A DNA stretch of 64,000 nucleotides from Bacillus_BD sp050389805 (lineage in GTDB: Bacteria > Bacillota > Bacilli > Bacillales > Cytobacillaceae), in assembly GCF_050389805.1 (NCBI RefSeq), contig NZ_CP130945.1, positions 3,348,001 to 3,412,000 of the forward strand, in the 5' to 3' direction. Below the pieces are notes generated by a model that worked only from the letters and a program-made list of their open reading frames with translations, made no database searches and was not told where the DNA came from. Positions 35,191 through 45,475 of the stretch are shown piece after piece. A program made the translations under genes and the position numbers. Position 1 is the first letter of the stretch; every line of letters starts with the position of its first letter.

Positions 35191-36102
35191 TTACTTCCAG
35201 CTCCTTCCTGTACATTGTGAAATATGGTCATATCCAAGTGTATTTAACAAGTCTGGTAGCTCATTAATAATGGATGGACACACAAATGGATCGACAAAAT
35301 TCGCAGTACCGACAGCAACCGCACTGGCTCCGGCATAGAAATATTCAATAACATCTTCTGCATTTTGAACCCCGCCCATGCCGATAATTGGAATATTAAC
35401 GTGTTGACTGACCTCATAGATCATACGAATAGCAACAGGTTTTACCGCAGGTCCTGATAATCCTCCTGTTTTATTCGCAATAACCGGCTGTGCATTTTTT
35501 ATATTAATTCTCATCCCAATGAGGGTATTAATCATTGTAATTCCATCTGCTCCACCTGCTTCAACCGCCTTAGCCATCTCCACTATATCTGTTACATTCG
35601 GAGACAGTTTTACATAAACGGGAACTTGTGATACAGCTTTTACTTTTTCCGTTAATTTCTTTGCAATTTCCGGAACGGTTCCAAATGTTATTCCACCTTC
35701 TTTTACATTGGGACACGAGATATTTAATTCAAGTGCATGGACATTAGGTGCTTTCGAAATTTCTTTCGCTACCTCTACATAATCTTCTTCTGTTGTACCT
35801 GCTACATTCGCAATAATTGGGACATCAAATTGACTCAACCATGGAAGTTCTTCTGATATCACTTTATTTAAACCTGGATTTTGCAGTCCAATGGCATTTA
35901 GCATTCCCGCAGAGGTTTCAGCTACTCTTGGAGTTGGGTTACCAAAACGTGGTTCTACCGTTGTAGCTTTAATCATAATTGCTCCTAATTGACTCAAATC
36001 ATAGAACTCGCTAAATTCACGACCAAACCCAAAACAACCTGATGCTGGCATGATTGGATTTTTTAAATGTAATCCAGGTAATTTCACATCAAGCATACTC
36101 AT
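35191..36102 (-). CDS. pyrD: Dihydroorotate dehydrogenase B, catalytic subunit
   Basis: FMN enzyme that oxidises dihydroorotate to orotate; class 1B, dependent on the PyrK electron-transfer subunit. It has 303 residues with ASGCFGFG, the catalytic-Cys motif ELNISCPNVKEGG, KTGGLSGPAVKP and GMGGVQNAEDV. It overlaps pyrK by 4 bp. Confidence 0.97.
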   Translation of the reverse strand: MSMLDVKLPGLHLKNPIMPASGCFGFGREFSEFYDLSQLGAIMIKATTVEPRFGNPTPRVAETSAGMLNAIGLQNPGLNKVISEELPWLSQFDVPIIANVAGTTEEDYVEVAKEISKAPNVHALELNISCPNVKEGGITFGTVPEIAKKLTEKVKAVSQVPVYVKLSPNVTDIVEMAKAVEAGGADGITMINTLIGMRINIKNAQPVIANKTGGLSGPAVKPVAIRMIYEVSQHVNIPIIGMGGVQNAEDVIEYFYAGASAVAVGTANFVDPFVCPSIINELPDLLNTLGYDHISQCTGRSWK

Positions 36103-36878
36103 AGTATAACCTCCCCAGCCCTGAATACTGGACCATCACTGCAAACCTTTTTATAAGTATGGCCAGATTCTTGATTGACCGTATGGCAAACACACGCAAA
36201 ACAAGCACCAATTCCACATCCCATTCTTTCTTCTAATGAGAGAAAAACCTTTTTATCTGCGAAATTGGTTTCTAAAGCTTTAAGCATGGGGGTTGGACCA
36301 CAAGAATAAAGGGTATCAAAATTGATCTGACGTTCTTCAATTACATCTGTCACAAAACCTTTAACACCATAAGAACCGTCTACAGTAGCTATATAGGTTT
36401 CTCCTAGTTGTGTAAACTCTCTTTCATAAAATACAGCTGACTCGGATTGAAATCCTAAAACGTGAATCACTCGAACCCCTTTTTTGACAAGTTGACGAGA
36501 TAATTCATATAGAGGGGGTACCCCTATTCCACCACCAACTAATAGTGCAGTTTCATCTTTTTCTATTTCATTAATTGGAAATCCGTGACCAAGAGGACCT
36601 AAAATATCGAGTTGTTCCCCCACCATTTTTGTTGATAGAATTTTCGTTCCATGTCCTTCTGCCCGATAAATCATCGTAAATTGTTGGTTGTCTTTGTCAA
36701 TTTTCGCAATTGAAATTGGGCGCCGTAATAAAGGATCTACTCCATTCGAAACTTTGATATGAACAAATTGACCTGGTTCATTCATTTGCTTAACAAGCTC
36801 ACCTTTTAAGGTGAGCTCATATATGGACTCTGCAATTTGTTTTTGTGAAACGACGGTACAAAATTCTTTACCGGTCAT
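36099..36878 (-). CDS. pyrK: Dihydroorotate dehydrogenase B, electron transfer subunit
   Basis: FAD and 2Fe-2S protein that passes electrons from PyrD to NAD+. It has 259 residues: FAD domain with LLRRPISIAKID, NAD domain with VGGGIGVPPLYEL, and a C-terminal iron-sulphur cluster with CGIGACFACVCHT plus a later KVCSDGP cysteine. It overlaps both pyrAB and pyrD by 4 bp. Confidence 0.97.
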   Translation of the reverse strand: MTGKEFCTVVSQKQIAESIYELTLKGELVKQMNEPGQFVHIKVSNGVDPLLRRPISIAKIDKDNQQFTMIYRAEGHGTKILSTKMVGEQLDILGPLGHGFPINEIEKDETALLVGGGIGVPPLYELSRQLVKKGVRVIHVLGFQSESAVFYEREFTQLGETYIATVDGSYGVKGFVTDVIEERQINFDTLYSCGPTPMLKALETNFADKKVFLSLEERMGCGIGACFACVCHTVNQESGHTYKKVCSDGPVFRAGEVIL

Positions 36879-39800
36879 GAAAAAACGACCTCCTTCGTTT
36901 CAGACGATTTCCCCATTGCTTCGGCTGAGAAGTTCATCGATTCAATTACTTGTAAAATAGCCTCTGCCGTATCAAGTGATGTTAAACAAGCTACTCCATT
37001 TTCAACTGCTTCGCGACGGATTCTGAATCCATCACGTTCAGGTTGTTTACCTTTTGAGAATGTATTCACAACAAACTGGGCTTCGCCGTTTCGAATCACA
37101 TCTAAGAGGTTCGGACCGTCTGTGCCGATTTTATCAACAACACTAACTTTTATTCCAGCCTTTTGTAAGTATTCTGCTGTTCCACTTGTTGCCATCAAGC
37201 GATAACCAATAGCAGAAAAACGTTTGGCCAGATTTAATGCTTCTTGTTTATCTTTATCTGCAATCGTTAATAATACGGTACCAAAATTTTGAATTTGGAA
37301 TCCAGCTGCCACTAAACCTTTATATAATGCCTTTTCAAGCGTTATATCCTTACCCATTACTTCACCAGTAGATTTCATTTCTGGTCCTAAAGTAATATCT
37401 ACATTTCGAAGTTTAGCAAATGAAAAGACTGGAACCTTCACATACACGCCTGATTTTTCTGGAACAAGCCCTGATGAAAATCCCTGCTGTGCTAATGATT
37501 GACCTAGAATCACTTTTGTTGCAATGTTAGCCATTGGCACATTCGTAATTTTACTTAAGAATGGAACCGTACGACTTGAACGAGGATTTACCTCAAGAAC
37601 GAATACTTCATTGTTGCTAACAACATATTGAATATTAAGTAAACCTTTTATATTCAATCCTTTTGCTAATTTCTCAGTGTAGGTAATTAATGTTTGTTTA
37701 ATTTCATGGGTTAAGCTTTGTGGAGGATAAACTGCAATTGAGTCTCCTGAGTGAACACCAGCACGTTCAATATGTTCCATGATTCCAGGGATCACAACGT
37801 CAACCCCATCACAAATAGCATCTACTTCTATTTCTTTTCCTGTTAAATAACGGTCTATTAAAACGGGATGTTCTGGATTAATTTTGACAGCATTCTTCAT
37901 ATAATGAAGGAGTTCCTCTTGTTTTTGAACAATTTCCATTGCTCGGCCGCCCAGTACATAAGAAGGTCGAACCAAAACCGGATAACCAATTTCTTCAGCG
38001 ATCCTTAATGCTTCATCAACAGATAGGGCTGTTTTACCTTTAGGCATTGGAATTTCTAACTCCACTAGGGCTTGCTCGAACTTATCACGGTCTTCGGAGC
38101 GGTCTAAATCTTCTAGTGATGTTCCCAAAATTTTCACTCCGCGCTCAACTAATCCGGCTGCTAAATTAATAGCTGTTTGCCCTCCAAACTGAACGACTAC
38201 ACCTAACGGCTTTTCTAAATCAATAATATGCATAACATCTTCAATCGTCAGGGGTTCGAAGTATAATTTATCTGAAATACTGAAATCAGTTGAAACTGTT
38301 TCAGGATTATTATTCACAATAATAGCTTCATATCCAGCCTCTTTAATTGCCCAAACACTGTGTACAGTTGCATAATCGAATTCAACTCCTTGACCAATCC
38401 GAATTGGACCTGATCCAAGGACAACGACACTTTCACGTTCTGTAACAATTGACTCATTTTCATCTTCATAGGTTCCGTAAAAATACGGTGTTTCTGATTC
38501 AAATTCTGCTGCGCATGTATCAACCATTTTATAAGTTGGAATAACTCCTTCTTCTGAACGCCAAGCATAAATTGCTTTTTCAGTTGAATCCCAAACATTT
38601 GCGATTGCCTGGTCTGAAAAACCTTTTTGCTTTGCCTTTAAAGCCCATTCCTTTTCAAATGGGAATCTTGAAAGTTCCTTTTCAAACTTAACAATGCCTT
38701 CCATCTTATATAAGAAGAATAAATCAATTTGACTCCATTCATGAATCGTTTCGATGGTCACACCACGTCGTAAAGCTTCAGCAATGTAAAATAATCTTTC
38801 ATCACCAGCTTTACGAATTCTTTTTTCAATCGTTTCATCATTAAATTCTTCAGCATTTGGTAACGCGAAGTGATAGACATTGCTTTCAAGTGAACGAATT
38901 GCTTTTAAAAGTGATTCTTCAAAAGTTCTTCCAATGGCCATAACCTCTCCTGTTGCTTTCATTTGCGTTCCAAGAAGTCGGTTAGCAGATTCAAATTTAT
39001 CGAATGGCCAACGTGGAATTTTGGTTACAATATAGTCTAGCGCAGGTTCGAAGCTCGCATATGTCTTTCCTGTTACAGGATTCATCATTTCATCTAGTGT
39101 TAAACCAACAGCAATTTTTGCTGCAAGTTTAGCAATTGGATACCCTGTAGCCTTTGAGGCAAGGGCAGATGAACGGCTAACACGTGGATTTACCTCAATA
39201 ATATAGTAATCATAGCTATATGGATCAAGTGCTAATTGAACATTACAGCCACCTTCAATTTCTAAAGCTCGAATGATTTTTAATGATGCATTACGAAGTA
39301 GCTGATATTCACGATCACTTAATGTTTGACTAGGTGCCACTACAATTGAATCCCCTGTATGAACACCAACTGGATCAATATTCTCCATATTACAAACAAC
39401 AATTGCGTTATCATTACTATCTCTCATTACTTCGTATTCAATTTCTTTAAATCCAGCAATGCTTTTCTCAAGTAAGCATTGTGTGACAGGACTGTACTTT
39501 AAACCACTCGAAACAATTTCTATTAATTCTTCTTCATTGTGACAAATCCCCCCGCCAGTACCACCAAGTGTGAAAGCAGGACGAACGATCACAGGATAGC
39601 CAATTTCCTCAACAAACGATTTCGCTTCGTCAAGGTTATGAATGATTTCACTTTCTGGGACTGGTTCATTTAATTCCTTCATAAGTGAGCGGAATAAATC
39701 ACGGTCTTCAGCCTTTTGAATGGCAGACAGTTTCGTTCCTAATATTTCTACACCACATTCTTCTAAAATTCCAGAATTAGCTAATTCCACGGCAAGGTTC

Positions 39801-40087
39801 AAGCCTGTTTGACCACCTAATGTTGGCAACAATGCATCAGGTCTTTCTTTTCGGATAATTCTTTCGACAAATTCCAATGTTAGGGGCTCGATATATACAG
39901 CATCCGCAATCTCAGTGTCTGTCATGATGGTTGCTGGATTAGAGTTCACAAGGATTACTTTATAGCCTTCTTCTCTAAGGGCAATACAGGCTTGTGTTCC
40001 TGCGTAATCAAACTCTGCTGCTTGCCCAATGACAATGGGTCCTGATCCGATCACTAAAATACTATTAATATCATTACGCTTTGGCAT
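36875..40087 (-). CDS. pyrAB: Carbamoyl-phosphate synthase large chain (pyrimidine-specific)
   Basis: Makes carbamoyl phosphate from bicarbonate, ammonia and two ATP. It has 1070 residues from ATG 40087 (MPKRNDINSILVIGSG), chosen for GGGGAGGAAAC upstream and family length; the gene therefore overlaps pyrAA by 14 bp. Two homologous halves each have an ATP-grasp fold (start GSGPIVIGQAAEFDYAG and GSGPIRIGQGVEFDYA), then a C-terminal regulatory MGS-like domain (about 930-1070). Confidence 0.97.
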   Translation of the reverse strand: MPKRNDINSILVIGSGPIVIGQAAEFDYAGTQACIALREEGYKVILVNSNPATIMTDTEIADAVYIEPLTLEFVERIIRKERPDALLPTLGGQTGLNLAVELANSGILEECGVEILGTKLSAIQKAEDRDLFRSLMKELNEPVPESEIIHNLDEAKSFVEEIGYPVIVRPAFTLGGTGGGICHNEEELIEIVSSGLKYSPVTQCLLEKSIAGFKEIEYEVMRDSNDNAIVVCNMENIDPVGVHTGDSIVVAPSQTLSDREYQLLRNASLKIIRALEIEGGCNVQLALDPYSYDYYIIEVNPRVSRSSALASKATGYPIAKLAAKIAVGLTLDEMMNPVTGKTYASFEPALDYIVTKIPRWPFDKFESANRLLGTQMKATGEVMAIGRTFEESLLKAIRSLESNVYHFALPNAEEFNDETIEKRIRKAGDERLFYIAEALRRGVTIETIHEWSQIDLFFLYKMEGIVKFEKELSRFPFEKEWALKAKQKGFSDQAIANVWDSTEKAIYAWRSEEGVIPTYKMVDTCAAEFESETPYFYGTYEDENESIVTERESVVVLGSGPIRIGQGVEFDYATVHSVWAIKEAGYEAIIVNNNPETVSTDFSISDKLYFEPLTIEDVMHIIDLEKPLGVVVQFGGQTAINLAAGLVERGVKILGTSLEDLDRSEDRDKFEQALVELEIPMPKGKTALSVDEALRIAEEIGYPVLVRPSYVLGGRAMEIVQKQEELLHYMKNAVKINPEHPVLIDRYLTGKEIEVDAICDGVDVVIPGIMEHIERAGVHSGDSIAVYPPQSLTHEIKQTLITYTEKLAKGLNIKGLLNIQYVVSNNEVFVLEVNPRSSRTVPFLSKITNVPMANIATKVILGQSLAQQGFSSGLVPEKSGVYVKVPVFSFAKLRNVDITLGPEMKSTGEVMGKDITLEKALYKGLVAAGFQIQNFGTVLLTIADKDKQEALNLAKRFSAIGYRLMATSGTAEYLQKAGIKVSVVDKIGTDGPNLLDVIRNGEAQFVVNTFSKGKQPERDGFRIRREAVENGVACLTSLDTAEAILQVIESMNFSAEAMGKSSETKEVVFS

Positions 40088-41171
40088 ATGATGTTTCCTC
40101 CCCTTTAGCCATTTCAATCATTTCAAGGAATTGTTGAAACAAATAGTTTGCATCTTCAGGTCCTGGTGATGCTTCTGGATGGTATTGTACGGTAAAAGCA
40201 GGATAATCTTTATGTTTTAAACCTTCAATTGTCCCGTCATTTAAGGCGATGTGTGTAACTTCTAATCGCGTTTCTTTAATCGTTTTTTCATCAACTGTAA
40301 ACCCGTGATTTTGGGAAGTTAAAGCTACTTTCCCTGTGACCAAATCTTTAACCGGATGATTAGAACCTCTATGTCCAAATTTCATTTTTACTGTATCGGC
40401 ACCACAAGCAAGAGCAAATAATTGATGACCTAAACAGATACCAAATAAAGGAACTTTTCCTAGCACTTCTTTAATCATATTGGTAGCTTCCGGAACATCT
40501 TTCGGGTCCCCCGGTCCATTTGTTAGCATGATTCCATCTGGACTTAACTGTAGGATTTCCTGAGCTGTTGTATTGTATGGTACTACAATGATGTCACATC
40601 CACGTTGATTTAATTCTCTTAAGATCCCGTGTTTCATACCGTAGTCCACTACGACAATTCGTCTTCCACGTCCTGGACTTGGGTAGGCTGTTTTTGTTGA
40701 TACTTGCTTCACTTGATCATGACGAATTTCGGTTGCTCTTAATCTTTCAAGAACCTCAGCATCATCTTCATTTATATGACAAATGGCACCTTTTAACGTC
40801 CCGTGATTACGAATAATTCTTGTCAGTTTTCTTGTGTCAATCCCTGAAATCCCTGGGATGTTTTTCATCTTAAAAAATTCATCTATTGAATATTGACTGC
40901 GCCAATTCGATGGATAATCAGCAAGTTCTTTAACAATAAAACCATTAATGGCAGGATTTATTGATTCAAAATCATCGCGATTAATACCGTAGTTACCAAT
41001 TAAAGGATAAGTTAATGTTACAATCTGTCCACAATATGACGGATCGGATAGAATCTCTTGGTAACCAGTCATCCCTGTGTTAAAAACAATTTCTCCGGTC
41101 GAAACCGTTTCACTGCCAAATGATTCCCCTATAAAAATCGTACCATCCTCTAAGATCAGCTTTTTCTTCAT
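40074..41171 (-). CDS. pyrAA: Carbamoyl-phosphate synthase small chain
   Basis: Glutaminase subunit feeding ammonia to PyrAB. It has 365 residues: N-terminal CPSase domain (GESFGSETVSTGEIVFNTGMTGYQEI) and C-terminal class I glutamine amidotransferase with FGICLGHQ (nucleophile Cys) and the His-Glu pair in YHPEASPGPED. It overlaps pyrC by 4 bp. Confidence 0.97.
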   Translation of the reverse strand: MKKKLILEDGTIFIGESFGSETVSTGEIVFNTGMTGYQEILSDPSYCGQIVTLTYPLIGNYGINRDDFESINPAINGFIVKELADYPSNWRSQYSIDEFFKMKNIPGISGIDTRKLTRIIRNHGTLKGAICHINEDDAEVLERLRATEIRHDQVKQVSTKTAYPSPGRGRRIVVVDYGMKHGILRELNQRGCDIIVVPYNTTAQEILQLSPDGIMLTNGPGDPKDVPEATNMIKEVLGKVPLFGICLGHQLFALACGADTVKMKFGHRGSNHPVKDLVTGKVALTSQNHGFTVDEKTIKETRLEVTHIALNDGTIEGLKHKDYPAFTVQYHPEASPGPEDANYLFQQFLEMIEMAKGEETSYAKA

Positions 41172-42451
41172 ACTAAATCACGACCCTTCTCCCAAGCTAT
41201 TTTGCCATCAACAATAGTTGTAACTGGCCAACCTTTACATTGCCAACCTGCAAATGGAGTGTTTCTCCCTTTTGACAAAAATGTCTCCGGATCAATCTTT
41301 ATTTCTTTGTTTAAGTCTAGTAAAACGATATCCGCAGCACAACCGACCTCAAGCTTCCCAGTATGTAAGCCAAATGTCTCTGCAGGTTTTTTCGTTAAAA
41401 GATCAATTAATTCTTCAATAGATAAAATATCTTTTTCAACAAGATGAGTATATAAAAGAGGGAATGCTGTTTCTAAACCAACAATGCCAAATGGAGCTAG
41501 CACCATTCCTTCTGCCTTTTCTTCGCTAGTATGCGGCGCATGGTCTGTAGCAATAAAATCGATCGTTCCATCTAAAACGCCTTGAATTAATGCATCACGA
41601 TCAGAAGAACTACGTAATGGAGGATTCATTTTATAATTTGGATCAAGTCCTGGAATATCTTCATCACACAATAATAAATGGTGTGGCGTCACTTCAGCGG
41701 TTACGTTAATACCCGCACGTTTTGCATCTCTAACCGTCCGTACAGATTCTTTTGTACTAATATGACAAACATGATAATGGCAATTTGCCGCTTCAGCTAG
41801 CAAAACATCTCTTGCGATTTGAACCGATTCACATACAGAAGGTATTCCGTTAATTTCATGTTTTTCAGAAAACGTCCCTTCATGAACAGAACCTTTATTA
41901 ATTAAGCTATTATCTTCACAATGCGCTACAATAGAAAGTCCCACATCCGCTGCCTTTTTCATCGCTTCTAACATCATTCCAGCAGACTGTACTCCCACAC
42001 CGTCATCTGTTAAGGCAAAGGCACCTGCTTCTTTCAATTCTGAGAAGTTCGTTAATTCTTGCCCTGCTTCTCTAACCGTAATGGAGGCATAAGGCAATAC
42101 TTTCGTATGTGCAGTTTCTTTTATCCGATTTTGTACCCATTGTAATTGCTCTTTATTATCTGGTACTGGTCTGGTATTTGGCATCGCAGCAACAGTCGTA
42201 AATCCTCCCTTTGCTGCAGCAAGTGTACCTGTTTCAATGGTTTCCTTTTTCTCTCCCCCTGGTTCACGAAGATGGACATGAAGGTCAATAAAACCGGGTG
42301 CCACGATAAGTCCTTGGGCATCAATGGTCTTATCTGCTTGGTAGAATAAATTTTCACCGATTTCTTTTATTGTGTCCTCCTCAATAAACAAATCTCCTTT
42401 TTTCCATTCTCCATTAATAAGCAATTGACCATTTTTGATTAGTATTGACAT
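41168..42451 (-). CDS. pyrC: Dihydroorotase
   Basis: Zinc amidohydrolase that closes carbamoyl aspartate to dihydroorotate. It has 427 residues, type I. Metal ligands lie in DLHVHLREPG, HCED, HVCHIST and ATDHAPH. The start MSILIKNGQ lies 38 bp inside the 3' end of pyrB, after AAGGAGGGGG. Confidence 0.97.
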   Translation of the reverse strand: MSILIKNGQLLINGEWKKGDLFIEEDTIKEIGENLFYQADKTIDAQGLIVAPGFIDLHVHLREPGGEKKETIETGTLAAAKGGFTTVAAMPNTRPVPDNKEQLQWVQNRIKETAHTKVLPYASITVREAGQELTNFSELKEAGAFALTDDGVGVQSAGMMLEAMKKAADVGLSIVAHCEDNSLINKGSVHEGTFSEKHEINGIPSVCESVQIARDVLLAEAANCHYHVCHISTKESVRTVRDAKRAGINVTAEVTPHHLLLCDEDIPGLDPNYKMNPPLRSSSDRDALIQGVLDGTIDFIATDHAPHTSEEKAEGMVLAPFGIVGLETAFPLLYTHLVEKDILSIEELIDLLTKKPAETFGLHTGKLEVGCAADIVLLDLNKEIKIDPETFLSKGRNTPFAGWQCKGWPVTTIVDGKIAWEKGRDLV

Positions 42452-43352
42452 GGTTGATACCCCCTCCTTGGTTTTCCAAAGCGCGTTTAATTACCGCCAT
42501 TCGTACAAATACACCGTTTCTCATTTGTGTAAAGATTCTGGATCTTTTGCATTCGACTAATTCATCCGCTATTTCGACATTTCGATTAACAGGAGCCGGG
42601 TGCATAATGATACTCTTTTGTTTCATTCTTTTCTCTCTCTCAACGGTTAAACCAAATTCTTGATGGTAATTCATTTCAACAGCGTCATCGCTTGACTCAT
42701 GTCTTTCATGTTGTATCCGGAGTAACATGACAACATCTGATGTTTCGATTGCGGTATCAATCTCCTCATATGTTCCATTTTCAAGAAGCGATTCATCAAA
42801 CCAAACCTTTGGTCCTGAAAATACTACTTTTGCTCCTAACCTTGTTAAAACATCGGCATTTGAACGGGCTACTCGACTATGTCTGATGTCACCAATGATC
42901 GCTACTTTCAGCCCCTCGAATCTTCCAAACTCTTGTTGAATCGTAAATAGATCGAGCAGGGATTGTGTGGGATGATGCCCACAACCATCCCCTGCATTGA
43001 TAACAGGTATTCCTACCCTATCTACTAATTCATCAAAATAACGATCCTTTTCATGTCTAATGACTACTGCATTTACGCCAATTGATTCAAGCGTTCTTAC
43101 CGTATCATACAAAGTTTCACCTTTTAAAACACTTGATGTACCTACTTCAAATGGAATAACATCTAACCCAAGTTTTCTTTCGGCCATTTCAAAACTTGAT
43201 TTTGTACGCGTGCTTGGTTCGAAAAATAGATTTGCGATAAACATTTGTTGATTAAGATTCCATTGTTTACCTGAGAAAAAGTCATTTGCGTCTTTTAAGA
43301 TTGTCTGAATTTCAGCAGTTGACAATAAAGTGGTTGACAATAAATGATTCAC
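42414..43352 (-). CDS. pyrB: Aspartate carbamoyltransferase catalytic subunit
   Basis: Joins carbamoyl phosphate and aspartate. It has 312 residues with FFEPSTRTKSSFE and HPTQSLLDL signature motifs and the MHPAPVNR loop. The start is GTG at 43352 after GAGGGGGAT. No regulatory pyrI is present. Only 19 bp follow pyrP, so there is no room for the internal attenuator B. subtilis has there. Confidence 0.97.
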   Translation of the reverse strand: MNHLLSTTLLSTAEIQTILKDANDFFSGKQWNLNQQMFIANLFFEPSTRTKSSFEMAERKLGLDVIPFEVGTSSVLKGETLYDTVRTLESIGVNAVVIRHEKDRYFDELVDRVGIPVINAGDGCGHHPTQSLLDLFTIQQEFGRFEGLKVAIIGDIRHSRVARSNADVLTRLGAKVVFSGPKVWFDESLLENGTYEEIDTAIETSDVVMLLRIQHERHESSDDAVEMNYHQEFGLTVEREKRMKQKSIIMHPAPVNRNVEIADELVECKRSRIFTQMRNGVFVRMAVIKRALENQGGGINHVNTNQKWSIAY

Positions 43353-43371
43353 GATCCCATCCCCCTCTTAT

Positions 43372-44661
43372 TTAATCTACATGAGTTTCAAAGATATCCT
43401 CTTCAATTCTCTCTTTACCTGGAAGAACTAAATTCAGGACCACACCAGCAATTGCAGCAAATGCCATTCCCTGAAGTTGAATGTTCCAAACCTGGATGAA
43501 CGCTCCACCAATTCCTAAGACTAAGATAACAGAAGCAATCGCTAAATTGCGATTCTTGCCAAAGTCCACTTTATTATCTATTAACATTCGTAATCCAGAA
43601 GATGCAATAATTCCGAATAAAAGGATCGATACACCACCCATTACTGGTTGTGGGATTGTATTAATTAAAGCTGTTATCTTACCAACAAACCCTAAGATTA
43701 GGGCGAGGATTGCCGCTCCCAAAATGATATATACACTGTAGACCTTTGTAATCGCTAAAACGCCAATATTTTCTCCATAAGTTGTTTTAGGTGGTCCACC
43801 CATTACAGATGAAATCATAGTTCCTAGTCCATCCCCCAGTATGGAACGATGTAGACCAGGTTCTTTTATATAATCTCTTCCTACTACTTTACTTAAAACT
43901 AGTTGGTGTCCAATATGTTCGGAAATTGTCACGATTGAAATGGGTACCATTAACAAAAGGATATCTGTTGAAATGACCACTTCATAATCGACAAAAGGAA
44001 CTACAAAATCTGGCCACTCGAACCACCCTGCTTGCAGTACCGGAGTAAAATCGACAATCCCAATGATAACAGAATAAATATACCCAATGATAATTCCTAC
44101 TAGAATTGAGATTTGACTTAAAAATCCTTTAGCAAATACTGAGAAGATAATTGTAGCAATTAATGTTACAAGTCCAGCTGAAAAGTATAGGAATTCATAT
44201 TCGCCCGCTGGATTATTCATAGCCATTCCTACAGCAGTTGGCGCTAACGCAAGTCCAATTACCATGATAACTGGGCCCACTACGATAGGTGGCAATAGCT
44301 TCATGATCCATTGATAACCGGATATTTTAATAATAAAGGCCACAATCATGTAGACTATTCCAATCATGAAGCACCCAATCATTGCTCCACCAACACCTTC
44401 AGATGCTTTTGCTGCAATAATCGGTGCTATGAAAGCAAAAGATGAACCAAGATAAGCTGGTACTTGCCATTTTGTAAAGATGAGAAATAGAATGGTGGCA
44501 ATCCCACTTGAAATAAGCGCAACAGCAGGACTTAATCCTACTAATACTGGTACTAGCACTGTTGCACCAAACATGGCAAATAAGTGCTGCAAACTTAAGG
44601 TTAGCCACTGAAATGGCGATGGGATATCTTTAACGTCTAAAACGGGTTGTTGATTACTCAA
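43372..44661 (-). CDS. pyrP: Uracil permease
   Basis: NCS2-family uracil:H+ symporter in the cytoplasmic membrane. It has 429 residues and about 12-14 hydrophobic helices. It has the LQHLFAMFGATVLVP start and the ISEHIGHQ substrate-site motif. The 39-bp gap after pyrR is too short for an attenuator. Confidence 0.96.
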   Translation of the reverse strand: MSNQQPVLDVKDIPSPFQWLTLSLQHLFAMFGATVLVPVLVGLSPAVALISSGIATILFLIFTKWQVPAYLGSSFAFIAPIIAAKASEGVGGAMIGCFMIGIVYMIVAFIIKISGYQWIMKLLPPIVVGPVIMVIGLALAPTAVGMAMNNPAGEYEFLYFSAGLVTLIATIIFSVFAKGFLSQISILVGIIIGYIYSVIIGIVDFTPVLQAGWFEWPDFVVPFVDYEVVISTDILLLMVPISIVTISEHIGHQLVLSKVVGRDYIKEPGLHRSILGDGLGTMISSVMGGPPKTTYGENIGVLAITKVYSVYIILGAAILALILGFVGKITALINTIPQPVMGGVSILLFGIIASSGLRMLIDNKVDFGKNRNLAIASVILVLGIGGAFIQVWNIQLQGMAFAAIAGVVLNLVLPGKERIEEDIFETHVD

Positions 44662-44700
44662 GATGTTTTTCCTCCAATTGTTTTAGAATGAAATTCTTTT

Positions 44701-45243
44701 TTATTTTTCATGAATGCTGACTTGATCAGTCTGATCAACTTCACTTAACTCTACAACGATTTTTTCCGAACTGGACGTTGGAATATTTTTCCCAACATAA
44801 TCAGCTCTAATTGGTAATTCTCGATGACCCCTATCAACTAACACTGCGAGTTGAATGGCACTTGGTCGTCCGATATCGATAAGCGCATCTAATGCAGCGC
44901 GGACTGTTCTACCGGTATAGAGAACATCATCGACTAGTATGACCGTTTTATCTTGAATATTATGTTCTATATTCAGTCCTTTCACTAGCGGCTCCTGATT
45001 TACTGTTTTAACAGATAAATCATCACGATACAATGTGATATCCAAATCGCCAACTGGGACATTATTTCCTTCAATTTGCTTTATTCTTTCCGCTAAACGG
45101 TTCGCAATATAAATTCCCCTTGTACGAATTCCTACAAGTAGTAAATGGTCAATTCCTTTATTTTTTTCGATAATTTCATGAGCAATCCTTGTTAATGCTC
45201 TTCTAATTGCTGGTTCATCAAGAACAATCGCCTTTTGAGGCAT
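44701..45243 (-). CDS. pyrR: Bifunctional pyr operon attenuation regulator / uracil phosphoribosyltransferase PyrR
   Basis: RNA-binding regulator that, with UMP or UTP, stabilises an anti-antiterminator hairpin and stops pyr transcription; also has UPRTase activity. It has 180 residues from ATG 45243 (MPQKAIVLDEPAIRRALTRIAHE). The PRPP loop is VILVDDVLYTGRTVRA. The frame is open six more codons, but the leader RNA occupies that DNA. First gene of the operon. Confidence 0.97.
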   Translation of the reverse strand: MPQKAIVLDEPAIRRALTRIAHEIIEKNKGIDHLLLVGIRTRGIYIANRLAERIKQIEGNNVPVGDLDITLYRDDLSVKTVNQEPLVKGLNIEHNIQDKTVILVDDVLYTGRTVRAALDALIDIGRPSAIQLAVLVDRGHRELPIRADYVGKNIPTSSSEKIVVELSEVDQTDQVSIHEK

Positions 45244-45303
45244 GTAGTACCACCCTTTCATATGATTAGTTCCTCATTATTAGTATGCTTTTTATCGAGA
45301 AAT

Positions 45304-45334
45304 AAAAAACCCTCTTACCGTGTAGGCAAGAGGG
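45304..45334 (-). terminator. pyr leader attenuator terminator
   Basis: GCCCTCTT / AAGAGGG stem on the minus strand followed by TTTTTTA. It lies 60 bp before pyrR and forms when PyrR-UMP holds the anti-antiterminator. Confidence 0.9.
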
Positions 45335-45396
45335 CATACGAATGCATGTTCTAATGTTATTTACAAATATCACGTATTTGTAGTTAACGATCCGTT

Positions 45397-45429
45397 TCCT
45401 TCTCAGCCTCACGGGACTGATTTAAAGGA
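45397..45429 (-). promoter_or_regulatory. PyrR-binding anti-antiterminator hairpin
   Basis: The minus-strand RNA has a TCCTTTAAATCAG / CTGAGAAGGA stem closing the loop CAGTCCCGTGAGGCTG, the hallmark PyrR recognition loop. It precedes the attenuator terminator by about 62 nt, and an antiterminator could form between them. Confidence 0.9.
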
Positions 45430-45446
45430 CTTATTTAATTAATGTA

Positions 45447-45475
45447 ATCATAAGGTACTTATACTAGTTTGTCAA
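45447..45475 (-). promoter_or_regulatory. SigA promoter of the pyr operon
   Basis: Minus strand TTGACA, 17-bp spacer, TATGAT. The TGA inside the -35 is the stop codon of rluD, so the promoter begins inside the upstream gene. Confidence 0.9.
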
